From the NCBI RefSeq assembly GCF_003646465.1, contig NZ_QZEX01000004.1, forward strand, positions 248,001 through 312,000: a DNA stretch of 64,000 nucleotides. The letters run 5' to 3'. The notes under the pieces were generated by a model. The model was not told the DNA's origin and made no database searches. It was given only the letters and a program-made list of their open reading frames with translations. The translations under genes and the position numbers were made by a program. The DNA is from Chachezhania antarctica (GTDB lineage: Bacteria > Pseudomonadota > Alphaproteobacteria > Rhodobacterales > Rhodobacteraceae). Below are positions 43,851-53,277 of the stretch, piece after piece. Each line of letters starts with the position of its first letter. Within the stretch, counting starts at the first letter, position 1.

Positions 43851-44723
43851 TTGAATCACCAGAACGTAAATCTCGCGCCGGGTCTTTACCTTGTTGCAAC
43901 GCCGATCGGGACCGCCCGCGACATCACGCTGCGGGCGCTCGACGTGCTGGCATCGGCCGATGTGCTGGCGGCCGAGGACACGCGCACCCTGCGGCGGCTG
44001 ATGGACATCCACGGCGTGCCGCTGAACGGACGCAAGGTTGTGGCCTATCACGACCATTCCAGCGACGAATCGCGCGCGCGGCTGGTGGCGCTTGTCGCGG
44101 GCGGCGCCTCGGTGGCCTATGCGTCCGAGGCGGGCATGCCGCTGATCGCCGATCCCGGCTACGGGCTGGCCGCCGCGGTGACCGAAGCGGGCCTGACCGT
44201 GACCGTTGTGCCCGGCGCCTCGGCGGTCCTGACGGCGCTGAGCCTGTCGGGCCTGCCGTCGAACGCGTTCTTCTTCGCCGGTTTCCTGCCCAATTCGGGC
44301 GGTGCCCGCCGCAGCCGTCTGGAAGCACTGGCCGACGTTCCCGGCACGCTGATCTTCTACGAAGCGCCCCACAGGGTCGCCGCCAGCCTGACCGACATGG
44401 CGGACACACTTGGTGCAGACCGGACGGCGGCGCTTTGCCGCGAACTGACCAAGAAGTTCGAGGAAATCCGCCGCGGCACGCTGGCCGAACTGGCCGAAAC
44501 CGCCCGCAGTAGCCCGCCCAGGGGCGAGATCGTGCTGGTGGTGGACCGGGTGCGTTCAGGGGCCGTTAAGGAAGATGATGTAGAACAGGTGCTGGGCGAT
44601 GCGTTGAAAACGATGTCGGTGCGGGACGCGGCCGATGCGGTTGCGGCAGCCCATGGCATGCCCCGGCGGAAGGTTTACCAGATGGCTTTGCGCCTGTCGG
44701 CAAACAAGGATGACGGCGAATGA
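43851..44723 (+). CDS. rsmI: 16S rRNA (cytidine-1402-2'-O)-methyltransferase
   Basis: This 290-residue SAM-dependent enzyme methylates C1402 of 16S rRNA. The family signature covers GLYLVATPIGTARDITLRALDVLASADVLAAEDTR-type residues (11-45) and ASEAGMPLIADPGYGLAAA and VVPGASAVLTALSLSGLP. Translation must begin at a TTG (43851), as no ATG or GTG lies between the upstream stop and the conserved start. The ribosome site is weak. It is divergent from the LpoA-like gene by 75 nt and coupled to yraN by a 4-nt overlap. Confidence 0.94.
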   Translation: MNHQNVNLAPGLYLVATPIGTARDITLRALDVLASADVLAAEDTRTLRRLMDIHGVPLNGRKVVAYHDHSSDESRARLVALVAGGASVAYASEAGMPLIADPGYGLAAAVTEAGLTVTVVPGASAVLTALSLSGLPSNAFFFAGFLPNSGGARRSRLEALADVPGTLIFYEAPHRVAASLTDMADTLGADRTAALCRELTKKFEEIRRGTLAELAETARSSPPRGEIVLVVDRVRSGAVKEDDVEQVLGDALKTMSVRDAADAVAAAHGMPRRKVYQMALRLSANKDDGE

Positions 44724-45127
44724 TTCCAGCCCCTCTTGCGGCCTCGCGGCCCGCCTCGTCACAGCGATCCGAACGGGGCGCGCGGGAATATCGCGCGGGA
44801 TTGGCCGCGGAAGCGTGCATTGCGCAGGACTACGAACGCCGCGGGCTGACGGTCGCGCGCCGCCGCTGGCGGGGCAAAGCGGGTGAAATCGACCTGATCG
44901 CGCGGGATGGCGATGGCCTGGTCTTCATCGAAGTGAAGAAAAGCCGGTCCTTCGCGCGGGCGGCCGAACGGCTGGGGCCGCGGCAAATGGCCCGGCTGTG
45001 CGGTGCGGCCGAAGAATTCATGGCGGGCGAACCCATGGGCCTTCTGACCGAAATGCGCTTCGACGTGGCGCTGGTCGACGGGCAGGGGCAGTTCCGGATC
45101 ATCGAAAACGCCTTCGGCCAGTTCTAG
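44720..45127 (+). CDS. yraN: YraN-family putative nuclease (UPF0102)
   Basis: This 135-residue protein has the endonuclease-like core of the UPF0102 family: GLAAEACIAQDYERRGLTVARRRWRGKAGEIDLIARDGDGLVFIEVKKSRSFA-type residues (spread over 27-79), with the catalytic-looking E-x-D and E-x-K pairs (GEIDLIA, VFIEVK). It resembles Holliday-junction resolvase folds, but no substrate is established. The ATG overlaps the rsmI stop, and the rsmI-yraN pair is widely conserved. Confidence 0.9.
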   Translation: MIPAPLAASRPASSQRSERGAREYRAGLAAEACIAQDYERRGLTVARRRWRGKAGEIDLIARDGDGLVFIEVKKSRSFARAAERLGPRQMARLCGAAEEFMAGEPMGLLTEMRFDVALVDGQGQFRIIENAFGQF

Positions 45128-45159
45128 GGCCCGTTCCGGGGGCCGACCCAAGAAGTGCA

Positions 45160-45188
45160 TTGAACCCCGGCATGGGGCGCGTCATGTA
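45160..45188 (+). promoter_or_regulatory. Possible sigma-70 promoter for gshB
   Basis: TTGAAC (45160-45165) and CATGTA (45183-45188) are 17 nt apart, about 35 nt before the gshB ATG at 45224. The -10 is a poor match, so this is tentative. Confidence 0.3.
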
Positions 45189-45223
45189 AGATGGCGTGAC
45201 GTTGCCGAACCGGGGGAGTGCCC

Positions 45224-46159
45224 ATGAAGATCGCCTTTCAGATGGATCCGATCGGGTCCGTGGACATCAATGCCGACACCACCTTCCGCCTCGCGGAAGA
45301 GGCGCAGGCCCGCGGGCACGATCTCTTCTTCTACAGCCCCGACAAGCTGGCCTTCCAGGAAGGCCGCATCACCGCGCGCGGCCATGACATGACCGTGCAG
45401 CGTGTCGCCGGCGTCCCAGCCGTGCTGACGCCCGAGCGCGAGGTCGACCTGGCCGAGATGGACGTCGTCTGGCTGCGCCAGGACCCGCCCTTCGACATGC
45501 ATTACATCACCACGACTCATCTGCTGGACCGGCTGAAGGGCACGACACTGGTGGTGAACGATCCGTTCTGGGTGCGCAATTATCCCGAAAAGCTGCTGGT
45601 ACTTGATTTCCCGCAGTTGACGCCCCCCACCGCCGTCACCCGCGATCTGGAAACCATCCGCGACTTCCGCGCCAAGCACGGCGACATCATCGTGAAGCCG
45701 CTTTACGGCAACGGCGGCGCCGGGGTGTTCAAGCTGCACACCGGCGACAGCAACCTGTCGTCCCTGTTCGAGATGTTCACCGGATTTTCGCGCGAGCCGC
45801 TGATCGTGCAGAAGTTCCTGCCCGCCGTCACCAAGGGCGACAAGCGCATCCTGCTGATCGACGGCGATCCCATCGGCGCCATCAACCGCGTGCCGGCGGA
45901 GGGCGAGACACGGTCGAACATGCATGTCGGCGGCCGCCCCGAGAAGGTCGGCATGACGGAGCGCGATCGTGAGATCTGCGCCGCCATCGGTCCGCTGCTG
46001 AAGGAAAAGGGGCAGGTTCTGGTCGGCATCGACGTGATCGGCGACTACCTGACGGAAATCAACGTGACCTCGCCCACCGGTATCCAGGAACTGGAGCGTT
46101 TCGACGAGATCAACGTCGCCGGGAAGATCTGGGAGGCTGTCGAGGCCCGCGTAGCGTGA
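45224..46159 (+). CDS. gshB: Glutathione synthase
   Basis: This 311-residue ATP-grasp enzyme adds glycine to gamma-glutamylcysteine. The family start is [27 protein letters not shown]. Other motifs are [51 protein letters not shown] and [23 protein letters not shown] with the metal ligands. The ATG at 45224 follows GGGGGAG; a GTG two codons earlier is less likely. Its stop overlaps the next gene's GTG (GTGA). Confidence 0.96.
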   Translation: MKIAFQMDPIGSVDINADTTFRLAEEAQARGHDLFFYSPDKLAFQEGRITARGHDMTVQRVAGVPAVLTPEREVDLAEMDVVWLRQDPPFDMHYITTTHLLDRLKGTTLVVNDPFWVRNYPEKLLVLDFPQLTPPTAVTRDLETIRDFRAKHGDIIVKPLYGNGGAGVFKLHTGDSNLSSLFEMFTGFSREPLIVQKFLPAVTKGDKRILLIDGDPIGAINRVPAEGETRSNMHVGGRPEKVGMTERDREICAAIGPLLKEKGQVLVGIDVIGDYLTEINVTSPTGIQELERFDEINVAGKIWEAVEARVA

Positions 46160-47058
46160 GCTGGCAGGCGCGCCTTCTGAACCCTGTCCTGCGGTACATC
46201 GAGAAGCCGCAACTCGCCCGCGCGGTCGAACCCGCCGCGGTGCGGGCGAAATTCGAACGCCATGCCAGCTGGCTCTTCCGTCGCCCGCGGGGCGTGGCGA
46301 TCCGCGAGGCGCCGCTGGGCGAGGGCCAAGCACTGTGGTGCGGCGCGGGCGAGGGCACTATACTTTATGTACATGGCGGGGCCTACATCATGGGAAGCCC
46401 GCGCACCCACGCCTACCTTGCCGCGCGCATCGCGCAGGCGACGGGCGCCACGGTCTGCGTGCCGCGCTACCGTCTGGCGCCCGAACATCCCTTTCCCGCC
46501 GCGCCCGATGACATCATGGCCGCCTACCGCGCGTTGCTGGAGGCGGGGCACGACCCGCGCCGCGTGATCATCGGCGGTGACAGTGCCGGCGGCGGGCTGG
46601 CGCTGGTGCTTCTGACGCAGATCCTGGCGAAGGGCCTTCCGGTGCCGGCGGGGTATTTCGGGTTCTCGCCGTTCACCGACCTCACCTTTTCAGGCGCGTC
46701 CTTCCGGGAGAACGCCAAGGCCGAAGTGCTGCTTCCGGCCACGCGCGCCGAGGATCTGGCAGAGTTCTACCTTCAGGGTCAGGATCCGGCGGATCTGCGC
46801 GCCTCGCCCCTGTTTGCCGACATGGCGGGCGCGCCGCCGGTCTGGTTGTCTGTATCCGACACCGAGATCCTGCGCGATGACACCTTCCGGCTGGCCGAAA
46901 AGCTGGCCGAGCAGGGGCGCGAGGTACATCTGCACAAGGCCGGCAACCTGCCCCATGCGTGGCCCATCTTCCAGGGTCGGCTGCCCGAGGCAGACGTGGC
47001 GATCCGGGATCTGGCGGTCTGGGTCAGGTCGATTCTGACAGCGTCAGCCGGTAGCTGA
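46156..47058 (+). CDS. Alpha/beta hydrolase, hormone-sensitive-lipase type
   Basis: This 300-residue serine hydrolase has the HSL-family oxyanion motif in [16 protein letters not shown], then [18 protein letters not shown] and the nucleophile elbow [13 protein letters not shown]. The Asp and His of the triad are likely in [11 protein letters not shown] and LPHAWPIFQ. It probably cleaves short acyl esters in the cytosol. It starts at a GTG that overlaps the gshB stop (GTGA), so it is coupled to gshB. Its 3' end overlaps comM by 35 nt on the other strand. The natural substrate is unknown. Confidence 0.88.
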   Translation: MSWQARLLNPVLRYIEKPQLARAVEPAAVRAKFERHASWLFRRPRGVAIREAPLGEGQALWCGAGEGTILYVHGGAYIMGSPRTHAYLAARIAQATGATVCVPRYRLAPEHPFPAAPDDIMAAYRALLEAGHDPRRVIIGGDSAGGGLALVLLTQILAKGLPVPAGYFGFSPFTDLTFSGASFRENAKAEVLLPATRAEDLAEFYLQGQDPADLRASPLFADMAGAPPVWLSVSDTEILRDDTFRLAEKLAEQGREVHLHKAGNLPHAWPIFQGRLPEADVAIRDLAVWVRSILTASAGS

Positions 47059-48541
47059 GCGCCTCGGCCACATGGGGTTTGTGGACCCCGTCGCTTTCGT
47101 CCAGATCGGCAATCGTGCGCGCCACGCGCAGAACGCGGTGATAACCGCGGGCCGACAGGCCCATGCGTTCGGCCACGCGGTTCAGCAGGGCATGGCCTTC
47201 GGCATCCGGCGTCGCGACCTCCTCCAGCCGTTCGCCTTCGGCATCGGCGTTCAGGCGCAGGTCCGGCGTGTCGGCATAGCGGGCGGCCTGTATCTCGCGC
47301 GCGTTCACCACGCGTTGGGCGACCTGGGCCGACGTATCCCCCGACGGTGGCAGATTCAGGTCGGTCATGGCGACGGGGGGGACTTCGATCCGCAGATCGA
47401 ACCGGTCCATCAGGGGGCCGGAAATCTTGCCAAGATAGTCATCCCCGCATCCCGGCGCACGGGCGCAGGCGCGGGCAGGGTCCGGCAGGTAGCCGCAGCG
47501 GCAGGGATTGGCGGCGGCGACCAGCAGGAACCGGCAGGGGTAGCTGACATGCGCATTGGCGCGGGAGACCATGACCTCTCCGTTCTCGATCGGTTGGCGC
47601 AGCGTCTCCAGCACCTGCCGCGAGAATTCTGGGAGTTCGTCCAGAAACAGGACCCCGTTATGGGCCAGGCTGATCTCCCCCGGCTTGGCGGTACGCCCGC
47701 CGCCCACGATGGCGGCTTGCGACGCTGTGTGATGGACCGACCGAAAGGGCCGGGTGCGGTCGATCCCGCCATCGCCCAGCAGCCCGCAGAGCGACTGGAT
47801 CATCGAGGTTTCCAGCGCCTCGGCCACGCCGAGCGGCGGCAGGATACCCGGCAGGCGGGCCGCCAGCATCGACTTGCCCGAACCGGGCGTGCCGACCATC
47901 AGCAGATGATGCCGCCCGGCGGCGGCGATTTCCAGCGCGCGCTTGGCCCGTTCCTGGCCCTTCACGTCGCGCAGGTCGTGGGTGCCGTTTGCCTTCTGCC
48001 GGACTTCGCCGGCGGTGGCGGGGGCCAGCGGGGCCTGTCCCGTGAAATGGCGCACGACGGCGCCAAGGTCGGGGGCGGCGATCACTTCGGCCGCGTCGAC
48101 CCACGCCGCTTCGGCGCCCGATTCCTTGGGGCAGAGCAATGTTCGATTTTCGGTCGCCGCCGCCAGCGCCGCGGGCAGGGCGCCGGGCACCGCGCGCAGC
48201 CGGCCATCGAGAGACAGTTCCCCCAAAGCCACCGTGTTTTCTGCCGCGTCCGCGGGCACGATCCCCAGCGCGGCCAGCAGGGCCAGCGCAATGGGCAGGT
48301 CGAAATGGCTGCCTTCCTTCGGCAGGTCGGCGGGCGACAGGTTCACCGTGATCCGGCGCGAGGGCAGGGCGATGGACATGGCCCCCAGCGCGCTGCGCAC
48401 CCGTTCGCGCGCCTCGGACACTGCCTTGTCCGGCAGGCCCACGACCGAAAAGCCCGGCAGGCCCGGTGTCAGCGCGCATTGCACCTCGACCGGTTGCGCC
48501 TCGACCCCTTCGAAGGCCACGGTATAGGCCCGTGCGATCAT
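47024..48541 (-). CDS. comM: YifB/ComM-family AAA+ ATPase
   Basis: This 505-residue protein has an N-terminal Lon-like fold domain (VEVQCALTPGLPGFSVVGLPDKAVSEARERVRSAL) and a magnesium-chelatase-type AAA+ core. Walker A is LMVGTPGSGKSMLA, Walker B is GVLFLDELPEFSR, and VAAANPCRCGY carries a conserved Cys pair. A C-terminal helical domain ends the protein. ComM acts as a helicase in branch migration during natural transformation in studied species. The protein is full length. Confidence 0.93.
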   Translation of the reverse strand: MIARAYTVAFEGVEAQPVEVQCALTPGLPGFSVVGLPDKAVSEARERVRSALGAMSIALPSRRITVNLSPADLPKEGSHFDLPIALALLAALGIVPADAAENTVALGELSLDGRLRAVPGALPAALAAATENRTLLCPKESGAEAAWVDAAEVIAAPDLGAVVRHFTGQAPLAPATAGEVRQKANGTHDLRDVKGQERAKRALEIAAAGRHHLLMVGTPGSGKSMLAARLPGILPPLGVAEALETSMIQSLCGLLGDGGIDRTRPFRSVHHTASQAAIVGGGRTAKPGEISLAHNGVLFLDELPEFSRQVLETLRQPIENGEVMVSRANAHVSYPCRFLLVAAANPCRCGYLPDPARACARAPGCGDDYLGKISGPLMDRFDLRIEVPPVAMTDLNLPPSGDTSAQVAQRVVNAREIQAARYADTPDLRLNADAEGERLEEVATPDAEGHALLNRVAERMGLSARGYHRVLRVARTIADLDESDGVHKPHVAEALSYRLTLSEST

Positions 48542-48616
48542 TGCCGCCTCCTGTCATGCCATGCTCATGGCTAGGGGCGGTATGGTTACTGATCGGTTAA
48601 TCGCAGGCGGGAAAGG

Positions 48617-49195
48617 TTAGGGAAGGTGGCTGACGCGTCCCACGTTCCAGCCGGTTTCCAGCCGGGTGATCTCGGTCACCGACAGGTTGTCGATCTTCTG
48701 CCCCAGCGCTTCGTGCGGGGTGATGCCGCGTGCGCGCTGGACCTGGCCCAGGATCATGCCGAAATGGCCCACGACAATGATGTCCCGGCCGCGGTGATCC
48801 GCGATCAGCGCGTCGATGGCCGGATCGACCCGCGCGCGCATCTGGTTCCAGCTTTCGCCGCCGGGCGGGCAGATGTCGCCCGGTTCGGACCAGAAGGCGC
48901 GCGACAGCTCCGGGTGGGTTTCCGTGATCTCAGGGTGGCGGCGCAATTCCCAGTCGCCGAAATGGATTTCGCGCAGGGCCTCGTTTGGCGCCAGCAGATC
49001 GCGGCCTTGCGCCAGCGCCTCGGCCGTGGCGACGCACCGGATCAGGTCGGAGGAGATCACCACAGCGTCGCGCGGGAGGTGATCCGACAGGCGGGCCATT
49101 GTCGCGGCATCGCTCAGATCGGCGGGCAGATCGCTCCACCCGACCATGCCCTTGGCATGCGTGGGCCCGTGGCGGACAAGGTGGAGGCGCGTCAC
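48617..49195 (-). CDS. Histidine phosphatase, CobC-like
   Basis: This 192-residue phosphoglycerate-mutase-fold enzyme begins MTRLHLVRHGPTHAKGM (catalytic RHG), continues with VISSDLIRCVATAEAL, the conserved REIHFGDWE, and has a late His in DIIVVGHFGMILG. It overlaps cobP by 4 nt. The pairing with a cobinamide kinase suggests a cobalamin step (alpha-ribazole 5'-phosphate phosphatase, CobC). Other phosphatase roles remain possible. Confidence 0.85.
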   Translation of the reverse strand: MTRLHLVRHGPTHAKGMVGWSDLPADLSDAATMARLSDHLPRDAVVISSDLIRCVATAEALAQGRDLLAPNEALREIHFGDWELRRHPEITETHPELSRAFWSEPGDICPPGGESWNQMRARVDPAIDALIADHRGRDIIVVGHFGMILGQVQRARGITPHEALGQKIDNLSVTEITRLETGWNVGRVSHLP

Positions 49196-49713
49196 GGCGT
49201 GGCGCCCTTCAGCACGACCGGCAGCCCGGCCACGACCTGGATGGCCAGATCGGCCTGCGCGGCAAGGGCGATGTTCATCCGGCCGTGCGCCTCGCGGAAG
49301 GCGCGGGTTTCGGCATCGGCCGGCACCACGCCCTGGCCCAGTTCGTTCGTGACGATCACGACGCGGGCGGGGCTTTCGGCGATGGCCTCGAGCAGGTCAC
49401 TGGTCGCCTGCACCACATCGGCGCCGGCCATCATCCGGTTGTTCAGCCACAGCGTCGCGCAATCCAGAAGCGCCGTCGCGCCTTCGGGCAGGGATTTCAG
49501 CCGCGCCTCGGTATCGTGGGCGCATTCCACCGTCTCCCAGCCGTCGCCGCGTCGGGACACGTGGCGGGCGATCTTCGACGCCATCTCGTCATCCCAGGCC
49601 TCGGCCGTGGCAAGGTAGAGATGCGGGGCGGGCGAGGCTTCGACCAGGCCTTCGGCAAAGGCCGATTTGCCCGATGCCGCGCCGCCGATCACCAATGTCG
49701 TCATGGGAAGCAT
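49192..49713 (-). CDS. cobP: Adenosylcobinamide kinase / guanylyltransferase
   Basis: This 173-residue bifunctional enzyme phosphorylates adenosylcobinamide and adds GMP in the late cobalamin pathway. The P-loop is GGAASGKSAFAEGL at the N-terminus, with the guanylylation His region WDDEMASKIARHVSRRG and the conserved VIVTNELGQGVVP and late LAIQVVAGLPVVLKG. GAGGAG precedes the ATG at 49713; a second ATG three codons later is possible. It forms a two-gene unit with the CobC-like gene. A cobalt demand also exists for the nitrile hydratase. Confidence 0.92.
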   Translation of the reverse strand: MLPMTTLVIGGAASGKSAFAEGLVEASPAPHLYLATAEAWDDEMASKIARHVSRRGDGWETVECAHDTEARLKSLPEGATALLDCATLWLNNRMMAGADVVQATSDLLEAIAESPARVVIVTNELGQGVVPADAETRAFREAHGRMNIALAAQADLAIQVVAGLPVVLKGATP

Positions 49714-49766
49714 GGCTGCTGGTCTCCTCTGCTCTTGTCATTGCCCGGATTCGTTCTAGCCGATTG

Positions 49767-49796
49767 TGATCCGGTTTCCGCTGGCCTGCGTAGTTA
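49767..49796 (+). promoter_or_regulatory. Candidate ECF sigma-E (ECF11-like) promoter of rpoHII
   Basis: A perfect TGATCC (49767-49772) is followed, after 18 nt, by TAGTTA (49791-49796), about 70 nt before the rpoHII ATG. TGATCC is the -35 element I recall for the singlet-oxygen RpoE of Rhodobacter sphaeroides, and rpoHII is one of its known targets there. Confidence 0.6.
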
Positions 49797-49865
49797 GTTC
49801 AAATGCGCCGGGCAAGCTCTGTCTCGCCAAGCCCTGCCGCCACGAGTGCCCGCAAGGAGTGAGAG

Positions 49866-50744
49866 ATGGATGTGAATACAGCCCCCCGCCCAGCCCTGTC
49901 CCGCGTGGCCATGAAGGCCGAGATGCTGGATGCCGAAACCGAACGCGCACTGGCCATCGCCTGGCGCGACAACCGGGACGAGGCGGCGCTGCACCGCCTG
50001 ACCACGGCCTACATGCGGCTGGCCATATCGGTCGCCGCCCGGTTCAAGCGCTACGGCGCGCCGATGAACGACCTGATCCAGGAAGCCGGACTTGGCCTGA
50101 TGAAGGCCGCCGACAAGTTCGACCCGGACCGCGGCGTGCGGTTTTCCACCTATGCCGTCTGGTGGATCCGCGCGTCGGTTCAGGATTACGTGATGCGCAA
50201 CTGGTCGCTGGTGCGCACTGGCTCGACCTCTTCTCAGAAGTCCCTGTTTTTCAACATGCGCCGCGTGCAGGCACAGGTAGAACGCGAGGCCACGGCCGAA
50301 GGCGAAACGCTGGATCGCGCCACGCTGTACCAGCGGATCGCGACAGAGCTTGGCGTGTCGGTGAACGACGTGGCGATGATGGACGGGCGGCTGGGGGGCA
50401 GCGACTTTTCCCTGAACGCCCAGCAATCGGCCGAGGATGAGGGCCGCGAATGGATCGACGCGCTGGAAGATGACGGCCCGCAGGCGGAACAGACCGTGTC
50501 GCAGGATCTGGATAACGCCCAGCTGCGCGAATGGCTGGTCGGCGCGCTGTCAAAGCTGTCGGAACGCGAACGCTTCATCGTGGCGGAACGGAAATTGCGC
50601 GATGACCCGCGAACGCTGGAATGCCTTGGCACGGAACTGGGGCTATCAAAAGAACGTGTTCGCCAGTTGGAGGCCGCGGCCTTCCAGAAGATGCGCAAGA
50701 ACCTTGAAGCCCGGTCCCATGAGGTGCAGAACCTGCTCGCATGA
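49866..50744 (+). CDS. rpoH2: RNA polymerase sigma-32 factor, RpoHII type
   Basis: This 292-residue sigma factor has region 1.2/2 (LTTAYMRLAISVAARFKRYGAPMNDLIQEAGLGLMKAADKFDPDRGVRF-type residues over 46-97), region 2.4 in STYAVWWIRASVQDYVMRNWSLVR, and the RpoH box in SSQKSLFFNMRRV. The region 4 helix-turn-helix is LECLGTELGLSKERVRQLEAAAFQ. Rhodobacteraceae often have two RpoH proteins, and this shape fits RpoHII, which serves oxidative stress. The upstream TGATCC promoter supports this. Its stop overlaps the chaN start. Confidence 0.92.
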   Translation: MDVNTAPRPALSRVAMKAEMLDAETERALAIAWRDNRDEAALHRLTTAYMRLAISVAARFKRYGAPMNDLIQEAGLGLMKAADKFDPDRGVRFSTYAVWWIRASVQDYVMRNWSLVRTGSTSSQKSLFFNMRRVQAQVEREATAEGETLDRATLYQRIATELGVSVNDVAMMDGRLGGSDFSLNAQQSAEDEGREWIDALEDDGPQAEQTVSQDLDNAQLREWLVGALSKLSERERFIVAERKLRDDPRTLECLGTELGLSKERVRQLEAAAFQKMRKNLEARSHEVQNLLA

Positions 50745-51550
50745 AAAGGCGAGTCGCGTTCCTCATATCCCTCCTCCTGGCCATGCCGGCCCTGGCTGCC
50801 GAGGCGTTCGATCCTTCGGGGAATGACGCCTTGCAGGCGGCAGATATCGTCATTCTGGGCGAACATCACGACAACCCGCATCACCATGCCCGACAGGCCG
50901 AGCTGATCGCGCGGGTCCAGCCAAAGGCCGTGGTGTGGGAAATGCTGACGGCGCCCGATGCGCTGCTGATCACGGGCGACCTGATCGCCGACAAGGCCGC
51001 GCTGCGCGCGGCGTTGGAATGGGACGCCTCCGGCTGGCCCGATTTCGATCTTTATTACCCTGTCTTCCACGCCGCCCGCGACGCGCAGCACTTCGGTGCC
51101 GAGATCCCGCGCGCGGCCCTGATGGATGTCTACCGCGAAGGTGCTTCGGCCGTCCTGCCTTCGGCCGCGCGGTTCCGTCTGGCCGAACCCTTGCCCGAAA
51201 GCGAACAGCGCGAGCGCGAGGCGATGCAGAAGGCCGCCCATTGCGACATGCTGCCCGATGACCAGTTGCCCGCGATGGTCGAGGTCCAGCGCGCCCGCGA
51301 TGCATCGCTGGCCGATGCGTCGCTGCGGGCGCTGGAAACGACGGGCGGGCCGGTGGTCGTGATCGCGGGGAATGGCCATGCGCGGTCCGATTGGGGGGTG
51401 CCGGCGGCACTGGCTCTGGTGCAACCGGCGCTGAAGATCTTCGCGCTGGGCCAGTCCGAAGACGGGCACATCCTGGGCCCCTACGACGCCGTGGCCGATA
51501 GCCCCGGGGTGGAGCGTGAAGACCCCTGTGCCTCGCTGCGCACGGAATAA
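50741..51550 (+). CDS. chaN: ChaN-like haem-binding exported protein
   Basis: This 269-residue protein has a signal peptide (RRVAFLISLLLAMPALAAEA, no lipobox Cys, so a soluble periplasmic form rather than a lipoprotein). The ChaN fold is shown by DIVILGEHHDNPHHHARQAEL, a His-rich stretch, the conserved W-E pair in VVWEMLTAPDA and GGPVVVIAGNGHARSDWGVP. Studied ChaN proteins bind haem and are linked to iron uptake. Its ATG overlaps the rpoHII stop by 4 nt, so it is coupled to a stress sigma factor. Confidence 0.87.
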   Translation: MKRRVAFLISLLLAMPALAAEAFDPSGNDALQAADIVILGEHHDNPHHHARQAELIARVQPKAVVWEMLTAPDALLITGDLIADKAALRAALEWDASGWPDFDLYYPVFHAARDAQHFGAEIPRAALMDVYREGASAVLPSAARFRLAEPLPESEQREREAMQKAAHCDMLPDDQLPAMVEVQRARDASLADASLRALETTGGPVVVIAGNGHARSDWGVPAALALVQPALKIFALGQSEDGHILGPYDAVADSPGVEREDPCASLRTE

Positions 51551-51622
51551 GCCGGGAAAGACGGCTGGTCCTTCCCACCCGCGCCGCATAAGTTGCCCCT
51601 GACGAACCGCGGGAGAAACGCG

Positions 51623-52819
51623 ATGCTGGGCGGAAAGCGCATCCTTCTGATCATCGGCGGCGGTATCGCGGCCTACAAGGCGCTGGACCTGATCCGCCGC
51701 CTGCGCGAACGCGGCGCATCGGTGACCCCGGTCCTGACCCGCGCGGCCGAGGAATTCGTGACGCCGCTGAGCGTCGCGGCTTTGGCCGGAAACAAGCTCT
51801 ACCGCGATCTCTTCGATCTGACGGACGAGGCCGAGATGGGCCATATCGAGCTCAGCCGGTCGGCCGACCTGATCGTCGTGGCCCCCGCCACCGCCGACCT
51901 GATGGCCAAGATGGCGCACGGGTTTGCGGGCGACCTCGCCTCGACCCTGCTTCTGGCGACCGACACGCCGGTCCTGGTCGCGCCCGCGATGAATGTCCGC
52001 ATGTGGGATCACCCTGCCAGCGTCCGCAACCGTGCGCTACTGGCGGAAGATGGCATTCGCTTCGTCGGCCCGAACGACGGCACCATGGCCTGCGGCGAAT
52101 TCGGCCCGGGCCGGATGTCGGAGCCTCTGGAGATCGTCGCCGCCGTGGAAGCCGCCTTGGCCGACGGCCCGCTGAAAGGCCGCCGGATCCTCGTGACGTC
52201 CGGCCCCACACACGAACCCATCGACCCGGTGCGCTACATCGCCAACCGGTCCTCGGGGGCGCAGGGCACGGCGATTGCCGCGGCGCTTTCCGGTCTGGGG
52301 GCGGAGGTGATCTTCGTGACCGGCCCTGCCGATGTGCCCCCGCCCGACGGCGTGACGGTGATCAAGGTCGACACGGCCCGACAGATGCTGGAGGCGGTGC
52401 AGAACGCCTTGCCCGCCGACGCCGCCATCTTCGCCGCCGCGGTTGCCGACTGGCGGGTGGCCAGCGCATCCGACCAGAAGATGAAGAAAACCGCCGGCGC
52501 GCTGCCGGTTCTGGAATTCGCCGAGAACCCCGACATCCTCGCCACCGTATCGCAAATGACCGAAGGCCGCCCGCCGCTGGTCGTGGGCTTCGCGGCCGAA
52601 ACCACCGATGTCGTCGCCCACGCCACCGCCAAGCGCGCGCGCAAGGGCTGCGACTGGATCGTGGCCAACGATGTAAGCCCGGCCACGGGCATCATGGGCG
52701 GCAACGAAAACGCCGTGATCCTGATCTCGGACGATGGCCCCGAGGAATGGCCCCGCATGACCAAGGACCAGGTCGCCCGCCGCCTTGCCAACCGCCTGGT
52801 GGAGGCGCTGACCGCATGA
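51623..52819 (+). CDS. coaBC: Bifunctional phosphopantothenoylcysteine decarboxylase / phosphopantothenate-cysteine ligase
   Basis: This 398-residue enzyme does two steps of coenzyme A synthesis. The N-terminal flavin domain (CoaC, about 1-190) has [46 protein letters not shown] and the catalytic-looking [12 protein letters not shown]. The C-terminal domain (CoaB, about 190-398) has [22 protein letters not shown] and [26 protein letters not shown] precedes the ATG at 51623. Its stop overlaps the dut start by 4 nt. Confidence 0.95.
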   Translation: MLGGKRILLIIGGGIAAYKALDLIRRLRERGASVTPVLTRAAEEFVTPLSVAALAGNKLYRDLFDLTDEAEMGHIELSRSADLIVVAPATADLMAKMAHGFAGDLASTLLLATDTPVLVAPAMNVRMWDHPASVRNRALLAEDGIRFVGPNDGTMACGEFGPGRMSEPLEIVAAVEAALADGPLKGRRILVTSGPTHEPIDPVRYIANRSSGAQGTAIAAALSGLGAEVIFVTGPADVPPPDGVTVIKVDTARQMLEAVQNALPADAAIFAAAVADWRVASASDQKMKKTAGALPVLEFAENPDILATVSQMTEGRPPLVVGFAAETTDVVAHATAKRARKGCDWIVANDVSPATGIMGGNENAVILISDDGPEEWPRMTKDQVARRLANRLVEALTA

Positions 52820-53277
52820 CCCCCGTCCGCATCCTGATCCAGCGCCTGCCGGGCGCCGACCCGGACCTGCCGCTGCCCGCGTACGAGACGGCAGGCGCCG
52901 CCGGGGCCGACCTGCGCGCCGACCTGCCAGACCGCGCCCCCGTGACGCTCGCCCCCGGCGACCGCACGTTGGTGCCCACGGGTCTCAGCCTCGAAATCCC
53001 CGAAGGCTATGAAATCCAGATCCGCCCGCGCTCCGGCCTCGCGCTGAAACACGGCATCACGCTCCCCAACGCGCCCGGCACCATCGACAGTGACTATCGC
53101 GGGCCGCTGGGCGTGATCGTGCTGAACGCCGGGAGCGAGCCCTTCACCATCGCCCACGGCGACCGCATCGCCCAGATGGTCGCGGCGCCGGTCCTGCAGG
53201 CCCGGTTCGAACTGGCCGACAGCCTGTCCGAAACCGCCCGCGGTACGGGCGGCTTCGGGTCGACCGGGCAGGGCTGA
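52816..53277 (+). CDS. dut: Deoxyuridine 5'-triphosphate nucleotidohydrolase
   Basis: This 153-residue trimeric dUTPase keeps uracil out of DNA and supplies dUMP. Five family motifs are present: [48 protein letters not shown] and the C-terminal [11 protein letters not shown] that closes over the active site. The ATG overlaps the coaBC stop (ATGA). The coaBC-dut pair is common in bacteria. It overlaps the next gene by 1 nt (TGATG). Confidence 0.95.
   Translation: MTPVRILIQRLPGADPDLPLPAYETAGAAGADLRADLPDRAPVTLAPGDRTLVPTGLSLEIPEGYEIQIRPRSGLALKHGITLPNAPGTIDSDYRGPLGVIVLNAGSEPFTIAHGDRIAQMVAAPVLQARFELADSLSETARGTGGFGSTGQG

Noticed and set aside
52003-53277. A long plus-strand frame that begins inside coaBC and runs through dut.
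   Set aside because: Only the part from 52816 matches dUTPase; the first 271 codons are a shifted reading of coaBC, so it is not a fusion protein.
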